Counted from the first letter of the stretch, positions 46,566 to 59,965 are shown. The stretch: 64,000 nucleotides of DNA from Styela clava (GCF_964204865.1 NC_135262.1:15004001-15068000), one strand, 5' to 3'. Notes: a model not told the origin generated them from the sequence alone. Numbers and translations are program-made.

Positions 46566-49562
46566 CTTGCTTAATACCCAATCCTGCCTGCAAAAATTAA
46601 AATTATAGAGAGTTAATTTATATATGAACAAAAGGGACTTCCTGAAGTATGCGCACCAAGATGGCGCACCAGGTTAGGGTTCAGGTTATGCGACATATTG
46701 GCATATCCAGAGTGTTATAAACACATCTGTTTTGAAAATAATCTTTTTCTTGATTATAACCCCTGGTTTGAGATATCTTGCTTCTTGGTAGTTGAAAACG
46801 TAATTATCGTCATATGCCAGGTATGGAAGTTCGACCCCGTCTGTAAAAAGGGCTTAGATAACTGTGGAGGAAATACTAAATAATTTTTCAAGAGAATAAC
46901 CTAATTGGCAGATATTCAATCTGCAATACATCAAACTAGTTTATACAGATAGGAACTCATATTTTGCAGAATATTTCAATAAATTTTATCACACCAATAT
47001 ATTTGCACTGTTGAAGGTTTTTGTTTGCGTACAGAATTTTATGTTTTTCGATCTTTTAAGACCGAAGTAGCATGCTTATAACTTGGATATTGCTGATTCC
47101 CAGAACGTTTCATTAAGCAAACAACATTTGATAAAATATTATAATACTGGTATATGTATTGGGTTTCGAGTAAAACTACCTTATATGCCATAACTAACAG
47201 TTGAGGTTGCGTGAAACTAACTACCTTTTCTTCCTATATATGCCTTTGCGCTCGTGAAACCGTATGCGTATTACGCAAGGATGCTTTAGCAAGAGTGTAA
47301 ATGGCTATTCTAGTCAATTCAAGAGTCTTGCTGCACACGAACACAAATATATTTATATGTCTTAACCTTGATTTTCTTCCGGCGACGTGAGAATGCAGAG
47401 TCGCCCTAAAGCAGTGATGTTGTCAACTCCAGGGGGTCCGTTCTCTGCGAATGCATTCAAATAAGGGTAAATCATAAAATTGGACGTTTCATTGGATGTT
47501 CACCACTTTTCTTCTATAATATGCTCTATAAAAGTAGGTACTGATGCTACTTTACAAAAAAGGTCCGGATCCTTATCGTTCGACAAAGGTGAAGTGGGCT
47601 TGAAAGAGTGACAATTAGCCTGTATCACCAGCTTGGCTCCATCGCACCAACCGCATCGACCCTATAGCTCACAGCTGAATGTCAGGTTATGATAAGAATT
47701 ACCTTTACTGTACATGTGCCAATACAATGACCTGTGCTAGTGAAACTCTCAGCACCAAGAGGAATAAAATGTTGACATTTTGTGTCCAATAATGATAGCT
47801 TAATAAAAGATACCTGCTATTCAACCACTAAAATGTGAGAGTCATTGATCTAGTTTAGTAGATGAAGAGAAGAGCGGTTCATATCGTCAACAACGATGGT
47901 CCACATCGTGCAAGAAATGAAAAATTTACAAATGAATCTATGGGTCCACTCTGTGTCCAATATGAAAATAATCCTGTCCCATCCCTGCGAACTGAATAAA
48001 TGCTATAACGACCACTGTGATACCTGATGTAGTTCAGGATATGAGTTGGGAAAAACAGAAGTCCATGTAACAATATTTTGTCTGATGTGTCGATCTAAAA
48101 TTTAGTATAGACACGGGAAAATAGTTGAAATGAATTGGAACGAAGTGACACCATAGCACATTTCTATAAATATACAAAAATTGAAAGAGCATACAGCACC
48201 AATAATATGTCCGTCAGATGTCATATATAGTCTGTTATTTTATTATCATCAAATTCTTTCTCCCTCGAATTGTATCTCTTCATCTGATCTATGGAAACTA
48301 TGATACAGACTTTAACGTAAGAACCAATATTTATATCATACCTCCAAACATAATCATTATATTTCAATTCCAGCTTTATCCTGATTCCTATTTTTTTAAT
48401 TTCGATTTTTCTGTGCAAATCACTTTGGTATTTTCAAAAGTATAACAAAGAGAAATGCAATACCACTCAATCATACGTTACAGAACACGGATGAATTAGG
48501 AACGATTAACGTTTACATTATATAAGAAACAAGTGAATGAAAATGCCACACATAAAAGGCATAATATTCAATTTGTTGTAGGAATATTTGATGAACATAT
48601 ATGAAATTAAGTAGTTCATTCTACAAAGTGGGAATACCTGAACACCATTGTATAAATTTATTAGGCAGGGTATGAAATGTGATGACTATTTGATTTAAAA
48701 TTTAATCAGATATTTGTCTTCCTTATTACATTGATGAAGTTACATTTAACGAAAAAATATATATACCATATCATGACTAACATACAATATAAAAGATGTT
48801 TTGACCACCTTACCACGTACAAGTATAGTATTTCAATCCCCTTTATCACCGCGTACATGAAACTCAAATATTTCAATCCCAGTCATTTCTGAACTTAGCT
48901 GAGAATACCAGTAATTTAAAGATGGGCATGCACTTTGACGTGAAACCAATCAAAATTAAAAAGAATTTTTTTTTTATTATCGACAACCATATTGACTGAG
49001 GAGGTCATTATTCATTCATGGTGAATTAGAAAATCCCATATATAAGCCTCTTTGTCTTGGAATTTTATATTAAAAAATCGTGGAATCATTTTTCCCTGTC
49101 GCTTCAAGCGCACTTTGCATTTAAAATCTTACTAACATTGAACATTTTTGCTGCCATACGAGGATGCAACTGTGTGTGTCCCCACTTTAAGACATTGCTC
49201 ACTTGTATGATTTTTCCAACTGCCTTTATCCATATAAATATATATACTTAGATGCGTCGATTACATTGATATTGAATTTTGCATTCTTGGAATAAATTAA
49301 CTTACTCGTAATTAACTCTTAGAACATTTCCATCAATTTGCAGTACTCATTCTTTGAATGTAAATAAGCTTGTTATTATCAATTTGCGTTCACGATTTTG
49401 GTGAATAATTTGTAAAAAACGATTCTTGGGTATATGTCTCCACAACTGTAAAACTGTTCATTCAGTCAATTTTATATATATATATATATATACATATATA
49501 AAGCAGAAATAAAGACCAAATGTGACTTTGAACGAAGAAGCCATATTAAAATTCGCGTTTAA
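46566..49562. other. Gene-poor spacer
   Basis: I see no coding exon. A short repeat at 46636-46710 (gaagtatgcgcaccaagatgg…) matches the inner part of the element at 14819-14950. A TA microsatellite lies at 49472-49500. Positions 48050-48180 weakly match the lectin upstream region at 20100-20230. Confidence 0.5.
49472..49500. repeat. TA microsatellite
   Basis: About 14 TA units with one interruption, downstream of the minus-strand lectin. Confidence 0.8.
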
Positions 49563-51028
49563 TCACATTTCACACAAAACCCCAAGAAGTCTGATTGAAG
49601 AATTATCATCAAACATTCCGTGATTTACATGATTTGGATCCGATTGAACGAGAATACCTATGTAGGGTCTTGCAGGATTTAATGGTCTATTCGGATACCA
49701 GCGTGTGTAGGCAGCTGTTCTTCCACCGGATAAGTGAATCCTTTTTGTCTGAAAGATCAAACAGGAAAAAGTTCAACATAAACTTTGCGCAAAGTAATAA
49801 ATGCAAATGATACAAAACATTGTAGTTTTACTTTGTGTTTAATGTCATTCCCGTCCATATGTGAACGTAAGAATGCCCGATGACGATTCGTGACCGGATT
49901 AATGCAACCATCTTATAGAAATGATCTTTGCTGTAAATATTTGCTGCATTTCCGCCCATGTTTCGACAACTCGCTTTTGCTTGGTCTAGATTTAGTCGGT
50001 TATCATTTGTGATCAACACGTAAAACTTTCCATCGTAAACTTCGTCGCAATTTTCTAAATATAAGTGGGAATGTGTAAGATGATTTGGATATATTAAATA
50101 TATATAAAACTGTCATGTTGTTTTCGAATATTTTTATATTACAAGCTGTGAAACGTATATCTAACTTCGCGGTTTCTAGCTCGGTCTGTAGAAAAATATT
50201 GGTTGGTCAGTGGTCTTTTATACTAAGCAGAACTAGGTAAGAATATTTTTGTATATCATACCTAGCTGTCTTCTAGTCAAACATTTTCTTTCCAAATCCG
50301 CAATTTCTGAATGATAAGAATAAAATTATATTCAATAATATTGAGTTATAAAAACTTATAGCAATGTTTGTTTTGATACGCGTTAGTTGAAAACACACAT
50401 GAGTAAGTGATAGTTCTCGATTTGGAAGGCTGTTCGCGTGAAAGGTTTTTGCTAAAACGCAAAATTAATATTTCATTTTCATTTGTTTTAGTTATATGAT
50501 ATTAATAAATTTATCAATGTTAAAGGTTAACTATGCAACCAACCACGCTAGGCATTAGATATGCACTTTCCAAAAGATTGTTAATTAGTAACTACTTAGA
50601 ATGCATGATGCATGATTAAACCCCGATGAGAATGCCTCATCGATCCATTTGTCACTTAATGTTGTCAAAAACCTTCCTTAATATTCTTAATAAAATTTAC
50701 CTCGATGAATTCTTCGAAGTTCAGTTTCATCGGCAACACCAGGGGCGCCTACTGCACCTTTCAATCCATTTGCACCTGGTGGTCCTAATAAACCTTGCCG
50801 ACCTGTGTTACCAACATTTCCTTTCTCTCCCTTCATTCCAGGCGGTCCCTTTTTGCCGGGAGGTCCATTAACTTCAGATCTGAATTGGGGTCGACGTTGA
50901 TCCTCACTTCCGAACACATCATCTAACTCTTCACAGACCATTCTTTTCTTATTGCCGTGACCTTGTACAAGACATGAGCTTAAAGCCAGCATCAAAATAG
51001 ACACATAAATGATTTTGCACAAATTCAT
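49563..51028 (-). CDS. Collagen-lectin C' (collectin-like), with donor-site indel and lost cysteine
   Basis: Exons on the minus strand: 51028-50701 (signal peptide, collagen), 50306-50262 (neck, 45 nt), 50054-49832 and 49748-49563 (lectin). The ATG at 51028 starts a hydrophobic leader ([13 protein letters not shown]). Fifteen Gly-X-Y triplets contain PGKKGP. The neck is 15 codons rather than 29, a loss of exactly two heptads. In the first lectin exon the second cysteine of the NC/KC pair is Phe (GKFYV), leaving the partner unpaired. That exon is 223 rather than 224 nt: a G at the exon/donor junction is missing, so the usable GT gives a frameshift into the last exon and an early stop. The last exon itself is open (186 nt, ending GVLCEM). 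It is either a recent pseudogene, a gene using a non-standard donor, or a one-base sequence error. Confidence 0.65.
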
Positions 51029-51550
51029 TTTCAATGTCAATCTATCCACCTGAGTTCCAAATCGAACACGGTATCTATCTTGGTACTGATATTCCTTGCT
51101 TCTAATTTCTATCGTGACACGCTATTTGTAGTGTAGTAAAATATCTATTTTCTGTTTATTTTGTATGCTGTTAAACGCCGATTTTTTCGGGCGTGTGTGC
51201 GCGTTTGTTGGAAATTTCTAAATATTTTTTAAACCTGAATACTGAAATTATCTTAATTTATATTTATAGGCGATCCCGTTATTCTGGATCTATTCACAAA
51301 AGAAAATGATATGTTAAATTATTTTACATTTCCCCTAAACCAACTTTCGGATTAACAACAACTTCATTTATGATTATATACGCAAGTAGAGTAATGGAAT
51401 AATAAAAATGAAAATTCTGAAATATTGGCGCTGCGGTCTAATTTCATATCGTGAGAAACTTCACAAAAATATTTCTCATAGTCATGCCACACTAGAATTT
51501 CAAGTGGGTTCTGTTTTGCAGAAAGATTGCATAACAATATTAGCTAAAAT
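51029..51550 (-). promoter_or_regulatory. Promoter region of C', diverged
   Basis: The 3' part resembles the other lectin promoters (aaatcgaacacggtatct, tctatcgtgacacgctat, agtgtagta) and catatcgtgagaaacttcacaa lies at 51446-51467. The central cgttgacgttgccg block is not recognisable, and spacing is longer. Confidence 0.45.
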
Positions 51551-52248
51551 ACAATGGTTAAGTTTGGAGCAATTGTGATCGATTGAGTGAATTTATAAGC
51601 AACGGATGCATAAGGAGCCAACTGAACAAAAAATAAACAAGATATCGAAGCTAAATGCCCGTTTTTCTTCATGAATAGGCAAAGGTTGGCCATTGATTTT
51701 CATTTAAAAACAAGAAAAATATACGCGTTGGCGGTGAAATATATTTGTATAAATTATCATTGAATGGAATAAGCAATTTGCCAGAAATTTATACGTTGGG
51801 CGTGCGAATTCCGGTCTTTCCAATTTTACTTACTATACCAAAGTAACGACATTAGTGCATTCACTGGAACCTTGTTTCATGTGCGACAAAATGATAATTC
51901 AAACGAGGCTTAAATCCAAATATACCTATTGGAATATTTTACACACAAATTTCTTTAATTGAACGATGGTTTATATGCCTGTTCAAATTCTTACACTTAC
52001 AAAATCCATTGTCGAATTGAACAGTATACGAAATGGCAAAAGTTTATAAAATATTCAAAGTCTTTTATTATTGCTAATGATTTGGTGTCTGCGAGACTAA
52101 CTACTTATCCTTCTTCTATGTTTTTGTGTCGGCGAAGATGTCTGACCTTGATCAGACGAAACGTTACAGAAATTTATTTGTGTTAGTGTGCAGCAAGACT
52201 CTTGAGTCCTATATTATTTCTCACCTTTTCATAACCCATGCCTTAGAT
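51551..52248. other. Spacer, nothing recognised
   Basis: No coding features, RNA genes or repeats that I can support. Confidence 0.4.
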
Positions 52249-52577
52249 CAGGGTTACTCAACTGGTGGACCGCGGGCCGAATCTGGACCTTTCGAGTATT
52301 GGATTAGGACCGAACCTAATTCTTCAATTTGGATCATTAGCCCCACTTTAGCAGTTTCCTTTTATAAAATGACTTTTGAATATATGACAGTTTTGAATAT
52401 ATATATATGAAAAGAACTATAACTCCATAATAAGCAATCTTGATTTGCTAATAATCATTAACTGACCGAGGAAGTGCGCGTTTGAGGTTGTGGAAATATA
52501 ATTTCTGGAAAGACCGGACACAAATAATTTTGAAGTTTTGTATGCGGATCTTTGGTAAAAATAGTTGAGTTGCCCTG
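52249..52577. mobile_element. hAT MITE, 329 bp, with 8-bp target duplication
   Basis: Tips cagggttactcaact and agttgagttgccctg. Target copies ccttagat (52241-52248) and ccctagat (52578-52585), one mismatch. The inside of the left tip is GC-rich (ggtggaccgcgggcc). Non-coding. Confidence 0.85.
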
Positions 52578-52810
52578 CCCTAGATCCAATCATTTTTTCT
52601 GCTATTATTGAAATTTTTCTTATACAACAATGATTAGGTAAGTAAGTGAGATCATATGAAATTCACTGCAATGTATCTAAACTGCATAGTACCGTTATTG
52701 ATCTTATTGAGCGAATTCAATGTTCACATTCTTTCCTTATATCATTTCAACGATTTATATTTCCAGTTCATATTACAAATAAGTTTTACATAATTTCACA
52801 TGATGTATGT

Positions 52811-53894
52811 CAGGGTGGTCCAAACCCTGGTACGCGGCCGCATGCGGTCCTCGGACACATTCCGTGGTGCCCGAGAAACAATTTTAGCGTATACTGAACC
52901 ACTAACAGATATTTGTATTCATTAGCAGAGTATTCAAGAGTTTTTTTGCTAATCCAACTGGGGTTGGGATCCCGAGATTTGAACCCTTTTCCTAATCCCG
53001 ATGTTAGGAATGATGTTTGTTAAAATCACGAATTTCAATGTTGCATCTATAAACGTCAAACAGGTGTCAATATGAGAATGGCGTTCTGTGATCGGTGCGA
53101 AAAGAATGTAATTATTGTCTTGTGCAGACAAGACCCAGCCGATGAGATTAGTCGCGCTTTTCTTGTCAACTTCGCACTGTAAGCTTGCGTCAAGCAACTC
53201 CTTATCCCAACCTAAACGGACTTGTTACTTATCGATCTTTAGATCGGTAAGTATGTTGATAGGTATTTATTTGTCTGTTTGTTTGTCTGAGATGAACGCG
53301 ATATCTCACAAAGGCGTGGTTGAATCAATAAATATTAACTGGCTAATTATACGACATAATTCATCCGAAATCAATAGGCTTCTGGTTCGAGATATGATGA
53401 ATGCACATGCAAAATTTGGAGCAGATTCAACCACGCCTTCGTGAGATATCGCGTGCATCTAACAGACAAATACCTATCAACATACTTACCGATCTAATGA
53501 TCGATAAGCAATGACACAGAAAAACTGGGAGGAGACGTATTTCCTTATTCACAACAACGGTAAATCACAGTGACTGGTGTGTTTTCAAGTAATATCTGTC
53601 ACGAAATAATATAATTTGAAGCGACTGTACAAAATCAAAGACAAAAAGATGCGGAAAATACCCCAAACTTCTTGGGAAGCAATTTTAAAACAACCCAAGT
53701 CTTTATATATTTTCCTTTGAAATTAAACGCCGCCCATGCAACATAACAATAGGCTGATTAGAATGATATCTTCAACACATCTAAAGTAAGTAAACTCGCA
53801 ATATTTTAATCACATTTTTTTTTTAGATTGCGGCCCGCGAGACCTTCTCAAAAGTTTTTGCGGTCCTTCAACCTCGCAACCTTGGACTATCCTG
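52811..53894. mobile_element. hAT-type element, 1084 bp, with nested inverted repeat
   Basis: Left tip cagggtggtccaaaccctgg and right tip ccttggactatcctg. Target copies atgtatgt (52803-52810) and atgtatat (53895-53902). Both tips are followed inward by a gcggccc-type block. It contains another element at 53228-53508. No transposase frame. Confidence 0.75.
53228..53508. mobile_element. Nested fold-back element with atcgataag tips
   Basis: The left arm (cttatcgatctttagatcgg, then taagtatgttgataggta) is inverted at the right (tacctatcaacatacttacc, then gatctaatgatcgataag). Both arms also carry gatatctcacaaaggcgtgg and its inverse. Degenerate relatives are at 54700-54880 and inside the lectin units near 1930-2160. 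Confidence 0.75.
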
Positions 53895-53902
53895 ATGTAT
53901 AT

Positions 53903-54424
53903 CATTTCAGGATAATCTGTAGTTGGCAAAGCCACCCTAGTTGAAATACAAAGAAATCAAATCATTCTAAAAATAACGAATTGGAAGATGAATGAAAATG
54001 TATATGTATACTAAATAACTGACACTAATAAAAGCTAATCTAGGAATTTGGCATTGGGTTACATCGTTTCTTGATATTCATTCATGTGTCTTCTCATATG
54101 CAATTTTAAGTTTCATTTTTGCAGGAATGCTTTTCCACACATGCTGCAACTGCATAGGTACATACAACTCAGTTTTTTACTTTAGCAACACCACATATCT
54201 CGAATTTGAATTGATATTCGTTTGAATGTCTCCTCATATGCACGTTTAGATTTGCGCAAATCCCCTATCACAAATGCTGCAACTGAACAGCTTTTCACTG
54301 GTATTATATGTTTACGCATATGCATATCGAGATAATAAATTCAAATTTCAATCTGATAGATGTCCTTTTTCTCAAACGAAGCATATAAACTTTGACCAAG
54401 GAATAAAAAATAAATTTTGCGTTT
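53903..54424. other. Spacer with zinc-finger-like remnants
   Basis: On the minus strand, 54090-54310 contains repeated stretches that could be worn C2H2 zinc-finger repeats (cagcatttgtg-type, CS.CGK/C.H spacing, with THE.PY-like linker remnants). Frames are broken. I do not claim a gene. Confidence 0.3.
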
Positions 54425-55090
54425 AATTACATTTCACATGAAGCTCCAGGAAGTCTGGCAGTAGTAGGTTCAAACATTCCTTGATTTGCACTATTCGTAT
54501 TCGATTCAGCGTTGTTCATGCAGGATTGGATGGTCTAATTTTTCTTTTTCTTGATAAAGGCTAATTATGAAAGTTGCAAATAGTAAACGAGAATATCGGT
54601 CCGAGACTGAAGACTGATCGATAGAAAATTAGGGGATCCCCCAAAACAGCGCTCTTACTCCATAGTGACACCTTGTGTTCCATCACTAATTAAATAAGAA
54701 CTCGCTAATTATACGACATAATTCATCCAAAATTAATAGGCTTCTGGTCCGACATATGATGAATGCACATGCAAAATCTGGAGCAGATTCAATCTCGCTT
54801 TCGTGAGATATCGCGTGCACCTAACAGACAAACAGACAAATACTTATCTACATACTTACCGATTAAATCAATAAGCATTAAATGCTGCTAATGTTTCAAG
54901 AAATCAGGGCTTTCCTTCATAGGTAAAGGCTTACACATTCGTGTTCTATAATATATCAGTCCCGTCCATATGTTAAGATAATTATTCCCGATGAAAATAC
55001 GTGACTGGATTAACGCAATCATCCTATAAATATGATCTTTTCTGTAAATATTTGTTGCATTTCCGTTGATGTTACGACAAATCGCTTTTG
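54425..55090 (-). pseudogene. Collagen-lectin relic H (two lectin exons)
   Basis: The minus-strand text at 55085-54900 matches lectin part 1 (AKAICRNINGNATNIYRKDH, then the W.GL core and a GT donor near 54915). At 54545-54425 a broken last exon remains, ending near the usual stop. The start of part 1 is replaced at about 55091 by the dispersed repeat also seen at 5935. Between the exons lies part of the atcgataag element. Clearly dead. Confidence 0.7.
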
Positions 55091-55290
55091 CTTTATTGGA
55101 CACGTAGTGGACATAACGATCGTTTCAATATTATGTTGTTGTTCTTGTTCTTGTTCTTGTTCTTTGACACGTTTTTAAAAAGTCGCTTTTCTCTTTGATT
55201 ACTGGACTAATTGCTTTGAAATTTTCAGTGGTTGAAGATGAAATTTTTCTCCAGAAGGCTATTACTTTTATTTATTTCAAATATTTCTGT
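55091..55290. repeat. Dispersed repeat, copy 2, with a gttctt microsatellite
   Basis: Matches 5935-6190. It includes (gttctt)n at about 55138-55163, which is not present in the other copy. Confidence 0.55.
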
Positions 55291-56930
55291 TAGCTCTGTA
55301 AGATTTGTTTTTGTTTGCTATGACGTCACTAAACGTTCTGCGGATATCGGACGCCATTTTGTGTCCAACGGACCATCTTGCAATTTCAATTCACGCTGTC
55401 ACAAGACAGGAGTTCTGGTACCGTAACACGAGTTATTAATTATTAATTTAACGAGTTTTGTTCGAAATAACCGTGTTCTTGAAATATATGACGGTCAGAA
55501 ATGCAATTAGAAGCCCAATGTTTTCACGCTGTCACAAGACCAACAATTGTCAACCAATTTGCGACCACCGTGTTTTGTCTGTTTGATTGCTGTATGGCTG
55601 CGTATGCGATAGTCTCGACGCAGCATAAACGATGATCAAGGCTTGAAATCCGTGGTCGCACACTGGTCGTTCGGTCGCAAATACGTCTTTCGAGTGCCGT
55701 ACTTTGGGGATTTGTATAGCTTCAACCCTTTGTCGTAGAAAGTTAATACGAGGTTTAGCGTGTAGAATAAATGCCGCCAATGCACCCACGGTGAAAAAAT
55801 TAACGGGTTAGATATAATTGGTTTTTGTTTTATAGCGGTTTGAATGAAATTGTCCGCAGACTGGCTACACCACCCTAGGCCTGGTGAGTTGTCCGTGTAG
55901 TCGAATTGTCCATCAGCCCTAAACGGCTATGACAGTCACTGTACCAAAAATTGTACCCCGATTCGGCTGGTGTTAAGTTGACGCATGTTATTTAGTAACG
56001 GCAAATTTGGTGTGCGGACACTAATAAAAACAATTATCAAGAAAAACACTAATCACACGTGAACAGGTTTGTAGCCTAATTGATATATTGACGTGGCCAG
56101 CATTGTTAAAACAGTATACACGCAGAGAGAACAAAACGAAAATGAATGTTTAAAAACATTTCGCATTGATATGGTCATAGTAAGTCACCCTGCAAACTAT
56201 TTACACATCTTATATAGGCTAGTTGAATACTCATTTAGTATTCGTTCCATCGCTGTTATTTCTGCGACACGCTGCACACCTTTGTCGCCGTTCACTTCCT
56301 ATTCGGGAACCTGAAATATCCTTATTGATATTCGCTTTGTTCCTGCATTCAAAAGCGATACAATATATAGGTATCTTGCACCGGTACGTCAAGCAGTAGA
56401 CAAAAATAATGTAACAAACCTGGAGTCTCGGTTAGCGCGTATACCTGCAGTTTTCGTCGCCTGGTAACCGTTGGTCAAGCATGAATGCGTCAGAATTGCA
56501 GTAGTGTAGGTTTTCTAGCAAATTTAGCCTACCGTATTTGTTAATTTTGACAAGAGCAAATTGAATTGGATTTAATATGCCAGAAAAGAACTGTTGGACA
56601 ATCGAATAGCAGGCCTACAGCAACAGGTACCGGTACTGGTAAGGCTTTGACCACTTCCCAGAGAACTAGCGGGCCGATCCGAATGAAATTGGGTGTGAAC
56701 CCTGAAAGTGTTACAAAACTGACACAGAACAATTTTCAGAACGATCGGTCAAAGGGAAGAGAGCCAAAAACAGCCTTTTAGTGGCCGGAACAGGCTACCT
56801 GTCAATCAAGCCATCCTTCATGTCACGCTAGAGTGATTTTGGCGTTTGGAGGCCGTTAAATTCCGTCTCGGGGCGGAAAAGCGTTTGCCGGAGTATTGGG
56901 AATTTTTCAAGTGACATTGGGGTGGCATTC
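55291..56930. other. Gene-poor region
   Basis: Two copies of acgctgtcacaagac lie at 55393 and 55527. A plus-strand open stretch at 56582-56781 (TSGPIRMKLGVNPES…) looks less random than its surroundings. It lacks a clear start or splice acceptor and matches no family I recognise, so I leave it uncalled. Confidence 0.35.
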
Positions 56931-56934
56931 ACTA

Positions 56935-57480
56935 TTCACTTAAGTCGCAAATCAAACGAGTATCTACAAGTGAACTGGTATTCCTTCTCTCCTAGTTTCT
57001 ATAATGACACGCTACCTATATACCCTTTTTTAAATTTTATACCTTAAAGTGCTGACTCTTTCTAGGGTGTACATGTGAGAACGTTGACGTTGCCGAAAAT
57101 CAATCACCAGTTTGATATCGTGAGAAACTTCACAAAAAGGTTTTTCATGTTCATTCCAGACTTTATAAGTGACCTCCTTTGTGCTATACCCGATGGATAC
57201 AAGAGAGGCTAACTATAAACAACCATAGTATTTGACTTCTCTCGAATACAAACATGAAGCTGGTAAAAAAATGTTTCTCGAAGATGTTCATCATAGGTTT
57301 TCATCATTCTTTTATACGGGTTTTCGTTACAGTTGAATTAAATTTAAACCGGGAAATACACATATGTTCGTCTCCATTAAGCAACGTTATGACTATCATT
57401 TACTATTTCAACAACGATGAGCATCCGCTTCATTTATATGTACAATCGTATCTTTCTCCCATCACTATAGAACTTCGCAT
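56935..57480 (-). promoter_or_regulatory. Orphan collagen-lectin promoter (relic F)
   Basis: On the minus strand it carries the full set of blocks: caaccatagtatttgactt (57222), aatcaccagtttgatatcg with cgttgacgttgccgaaaatc (57080-57122) and gacacgctacct (57006), then a start-proximal part ending at caaatcaaacgagt (56950). No signal peptide or collagen exon follows below 56930. Confidence 0.65.
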
Positions 57481-57752
57481 TACATCCTACATATTCATTT
57501 CACATCAAATCACAAATATTACACTATAGATATGAGGTATTTATTAATATTAGATTGATATTGATTATTAATATATCGTACTAACATTTGAACCTAACTA
57601 ACTACAAAAGGTTTTAAAATAAAGTCTCTGTTATGTGATGCTAGCTAGCATCGTTAGGTCATATATACGCGTCACTATACCTTTAAACTTGCTTACCTTC
57701 AAACACAATTATCTGTTGGGGTTACGCGAGACAAACGCGGATCTGCGTATAA

Positions 57753-57910
57753 TGGATGCTGTAGCAAGAAAAAAGATGACCATTTTAATCGACATAGGAA
57801 TCTTGCCGCACAATAATGCAGACCAAATCAAACAGATTTTCCAACTTGTCCTGGGAGAAAAGTACTTTCTGGGCATGTTTGCAAGGTTTGTCGGCGCTAA
57901 AAAAATATAA
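57753..57910 (+). CDS. Possible small exon or ORF of unknown function
   Basis: The ATG at 57753 opens 52 codons (MDAVARKKMTILIDIGILPH, then NNADQIKQIF, LVLGEKYFLG) and a stop at 57908. Composition is protein-like. A decayed copy lies at about 9700-9900, with the same tgtagcaag…atgaccattct start but a stop after about ten codons. Both sit upstream of an orphan lectin promoter and point away from it. It could be the last exon of a divergent gene. I recognise no family, and low conservation in the second copy argues for caution. Confidence 0.25.
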
Positions 57911-58379
57911 TCTAAAACTGCATTAAGAAACACCCCATCAATATCATCATATAGCCAGCGAAGAATACAAAAATATAAATATAGCTATATCTGATTCTCA
58001 CTTGCAATATTGCTTAATTCTAATCCAATGCCTGTACCACTGACTCTCACGTGGCTTTATTTTGAAACAAAGCAAATTAAGTTCAATTAAATAGAAAAAA
58101 TAGTTTTTAGTTGACTTGGTATAAACTTGGAAACTAACTGAACGACAAGCAAATATTGATATATTTCATAATACTACCAGACCAACTAAACTGTTTTCGT
58201 AGTACTCCACCCTCTTTTCTTAAACGTATGAAAAGTAATCCATTCTTCTTGCGTTGGCGTGTATATTTATGCAATTTGACGAAAAATATAACAACGAAAA
58301 CGGACTTTAAAACTGATGTTTTCGACCATTTTGCAACATTGTTCTTCTCATTGACATTCCGAAAAAATGGTATAAATTA

Positions 58380-59925
58380 GCAAATAACGAAATTTGTTAA
58401 AAAATAAACTAAAGGAAACAAAAATAAAACATGTAAATAGGATTAAAAATCGGGTCTGTTGTAGTTTCAGAAATAATTCAATAAATATGAACAGAATTCA
58501 AAAAATGACTAGACTGTGTGGTTTGCGCTGATATTTATGATGGCATGGTGCTGTTACATTCTTACTGAAACTATCATATATATATACCATTAATTTAAAT
58601 CCAGGCATATATTTTTGCTGTGAAAAAAAATATGCGTTATAGCGAAATAAATATATAGAATACATTTATTGAGATTACGAAAAGTCACATTTGCTCATAT
58701 CAGTCGACGAGGGGTCGCGAAAGGTTTGGCAAGCCATCTACTCAGCGACACCTTGTTGCTGGATTACAGCAGCAAATATAGCAAATGAACAACGCAACAT
58801 GGGAGCTTTATTTGAAAATACATATTTATAAGAACAACAACAACAGGTTCCAAATAAACTACGGGAATGAGGTTAATCACAATGATTTATGGGATAATAC
58901 ACAACGCACTGGTTTATGTTAAGAATATTCCTCATTGAATACGGATGCGGTGAAAGTAATATGACTTATTTAACTAAGCATAATGTGTGAGCCAAAATGG
59001 CGCAACCCGCAACGAGCTGGTGACGGCGACAATTGATATTTGATCAATACTTTTCTGTTGCTAGAAGTGAAAAAGACTACTGGCTCAATAAAAATGGTAT
59101 TAGGGTATGAAATCTACAAAACACAAGGCAAATGCAGAGAAAAATGACAAGACAAAGCAATATACCACATGCCAGAGCAAATCAAGATCCAACTTTCAAG
59201 TTGAAGCAACCATGGAAAACGTGAATTTGTATGGAAAGTATGTAGGCTACTACAAGATTATATAGACTTGATGCAAAGTGTTCTCCAACTAATCTATGCT
59301 TTGAAATATTAGATTTGAAATGCATGTTTATAAAATTATTTCTAGTGTGTATATGCTATAAAAGTATCAGGGAGCACATTATATAATCTGGCATAAATAA
59401 TTTTAATTGAGTTTTAGATATTTTTTGCACCGAAAATAAGATGAAATTTTTTTAAGACTTCAATCTTTTTTTCCAAAATGTCCATCTTTAAAGAAAAGTA
59501 TCACTTTTATCACAAGTACACAACTGTATCCAGTGTAACACTTGTTGCACAATAGTAGATCAGTCGCGGCATAAAGCCGCTTATATCATTTCCGTGAACT
59601 CCAATGTTATAATTTTCATAAAATTTTAGTGACTTATTTCACAACTTGTTTTCCATTCTCTATCTTTGCAGAAGATGCTCATTTTTGACAAATTGTGAAA
59701 AAGATTTCCAAAACGATTTGAATAGTACAACGGGATCTCGTTAAATCGTTATCTCGCGACATCATTAAATGATTTTTTTACATTTGCACATAATTATAGT
59801 TATATAAAAAAATTCAACTTGAACTCAATCTTCACTATTAGGAAATGGCAAGTGTTTACGAGAATGTCATATTATTTGCGGTCGTTTCCTGATGGATGCA
59901 GTCGTTGTCCAACCAACGGATTGAA
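58380..59925. repeat. Direct repeat flanking the galactosyltransferase gene, left copy
   Basis: Aligns with 62430-64000 over its whole length with scattered differences. Shared strings include gtcgacgaggggtcgcgaaa (58704 and 62788) and gatcagtcgcggcataaagcc (59559; aaaaagcc at 63641). It is the 3' flank of the gene at 59966-62124. No coding frame is kept between copies. Confidence 0.85.
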
Positions 59926-59965
59926 TCCCACCACTTGATTGTCTACTCTACATGGCCAGAGTGCC

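Noticed and set aside
54090-54310. C2H2 zinc-finger gene
   Set aside because: Only worn C2H2-like spacing on the minus strand with broken frames; too weak to call.
56582-56781. Protein-like open stretch
   Set aside because: No start codon in context, no acceptor or second copy, and no family recognised; left uncalled.
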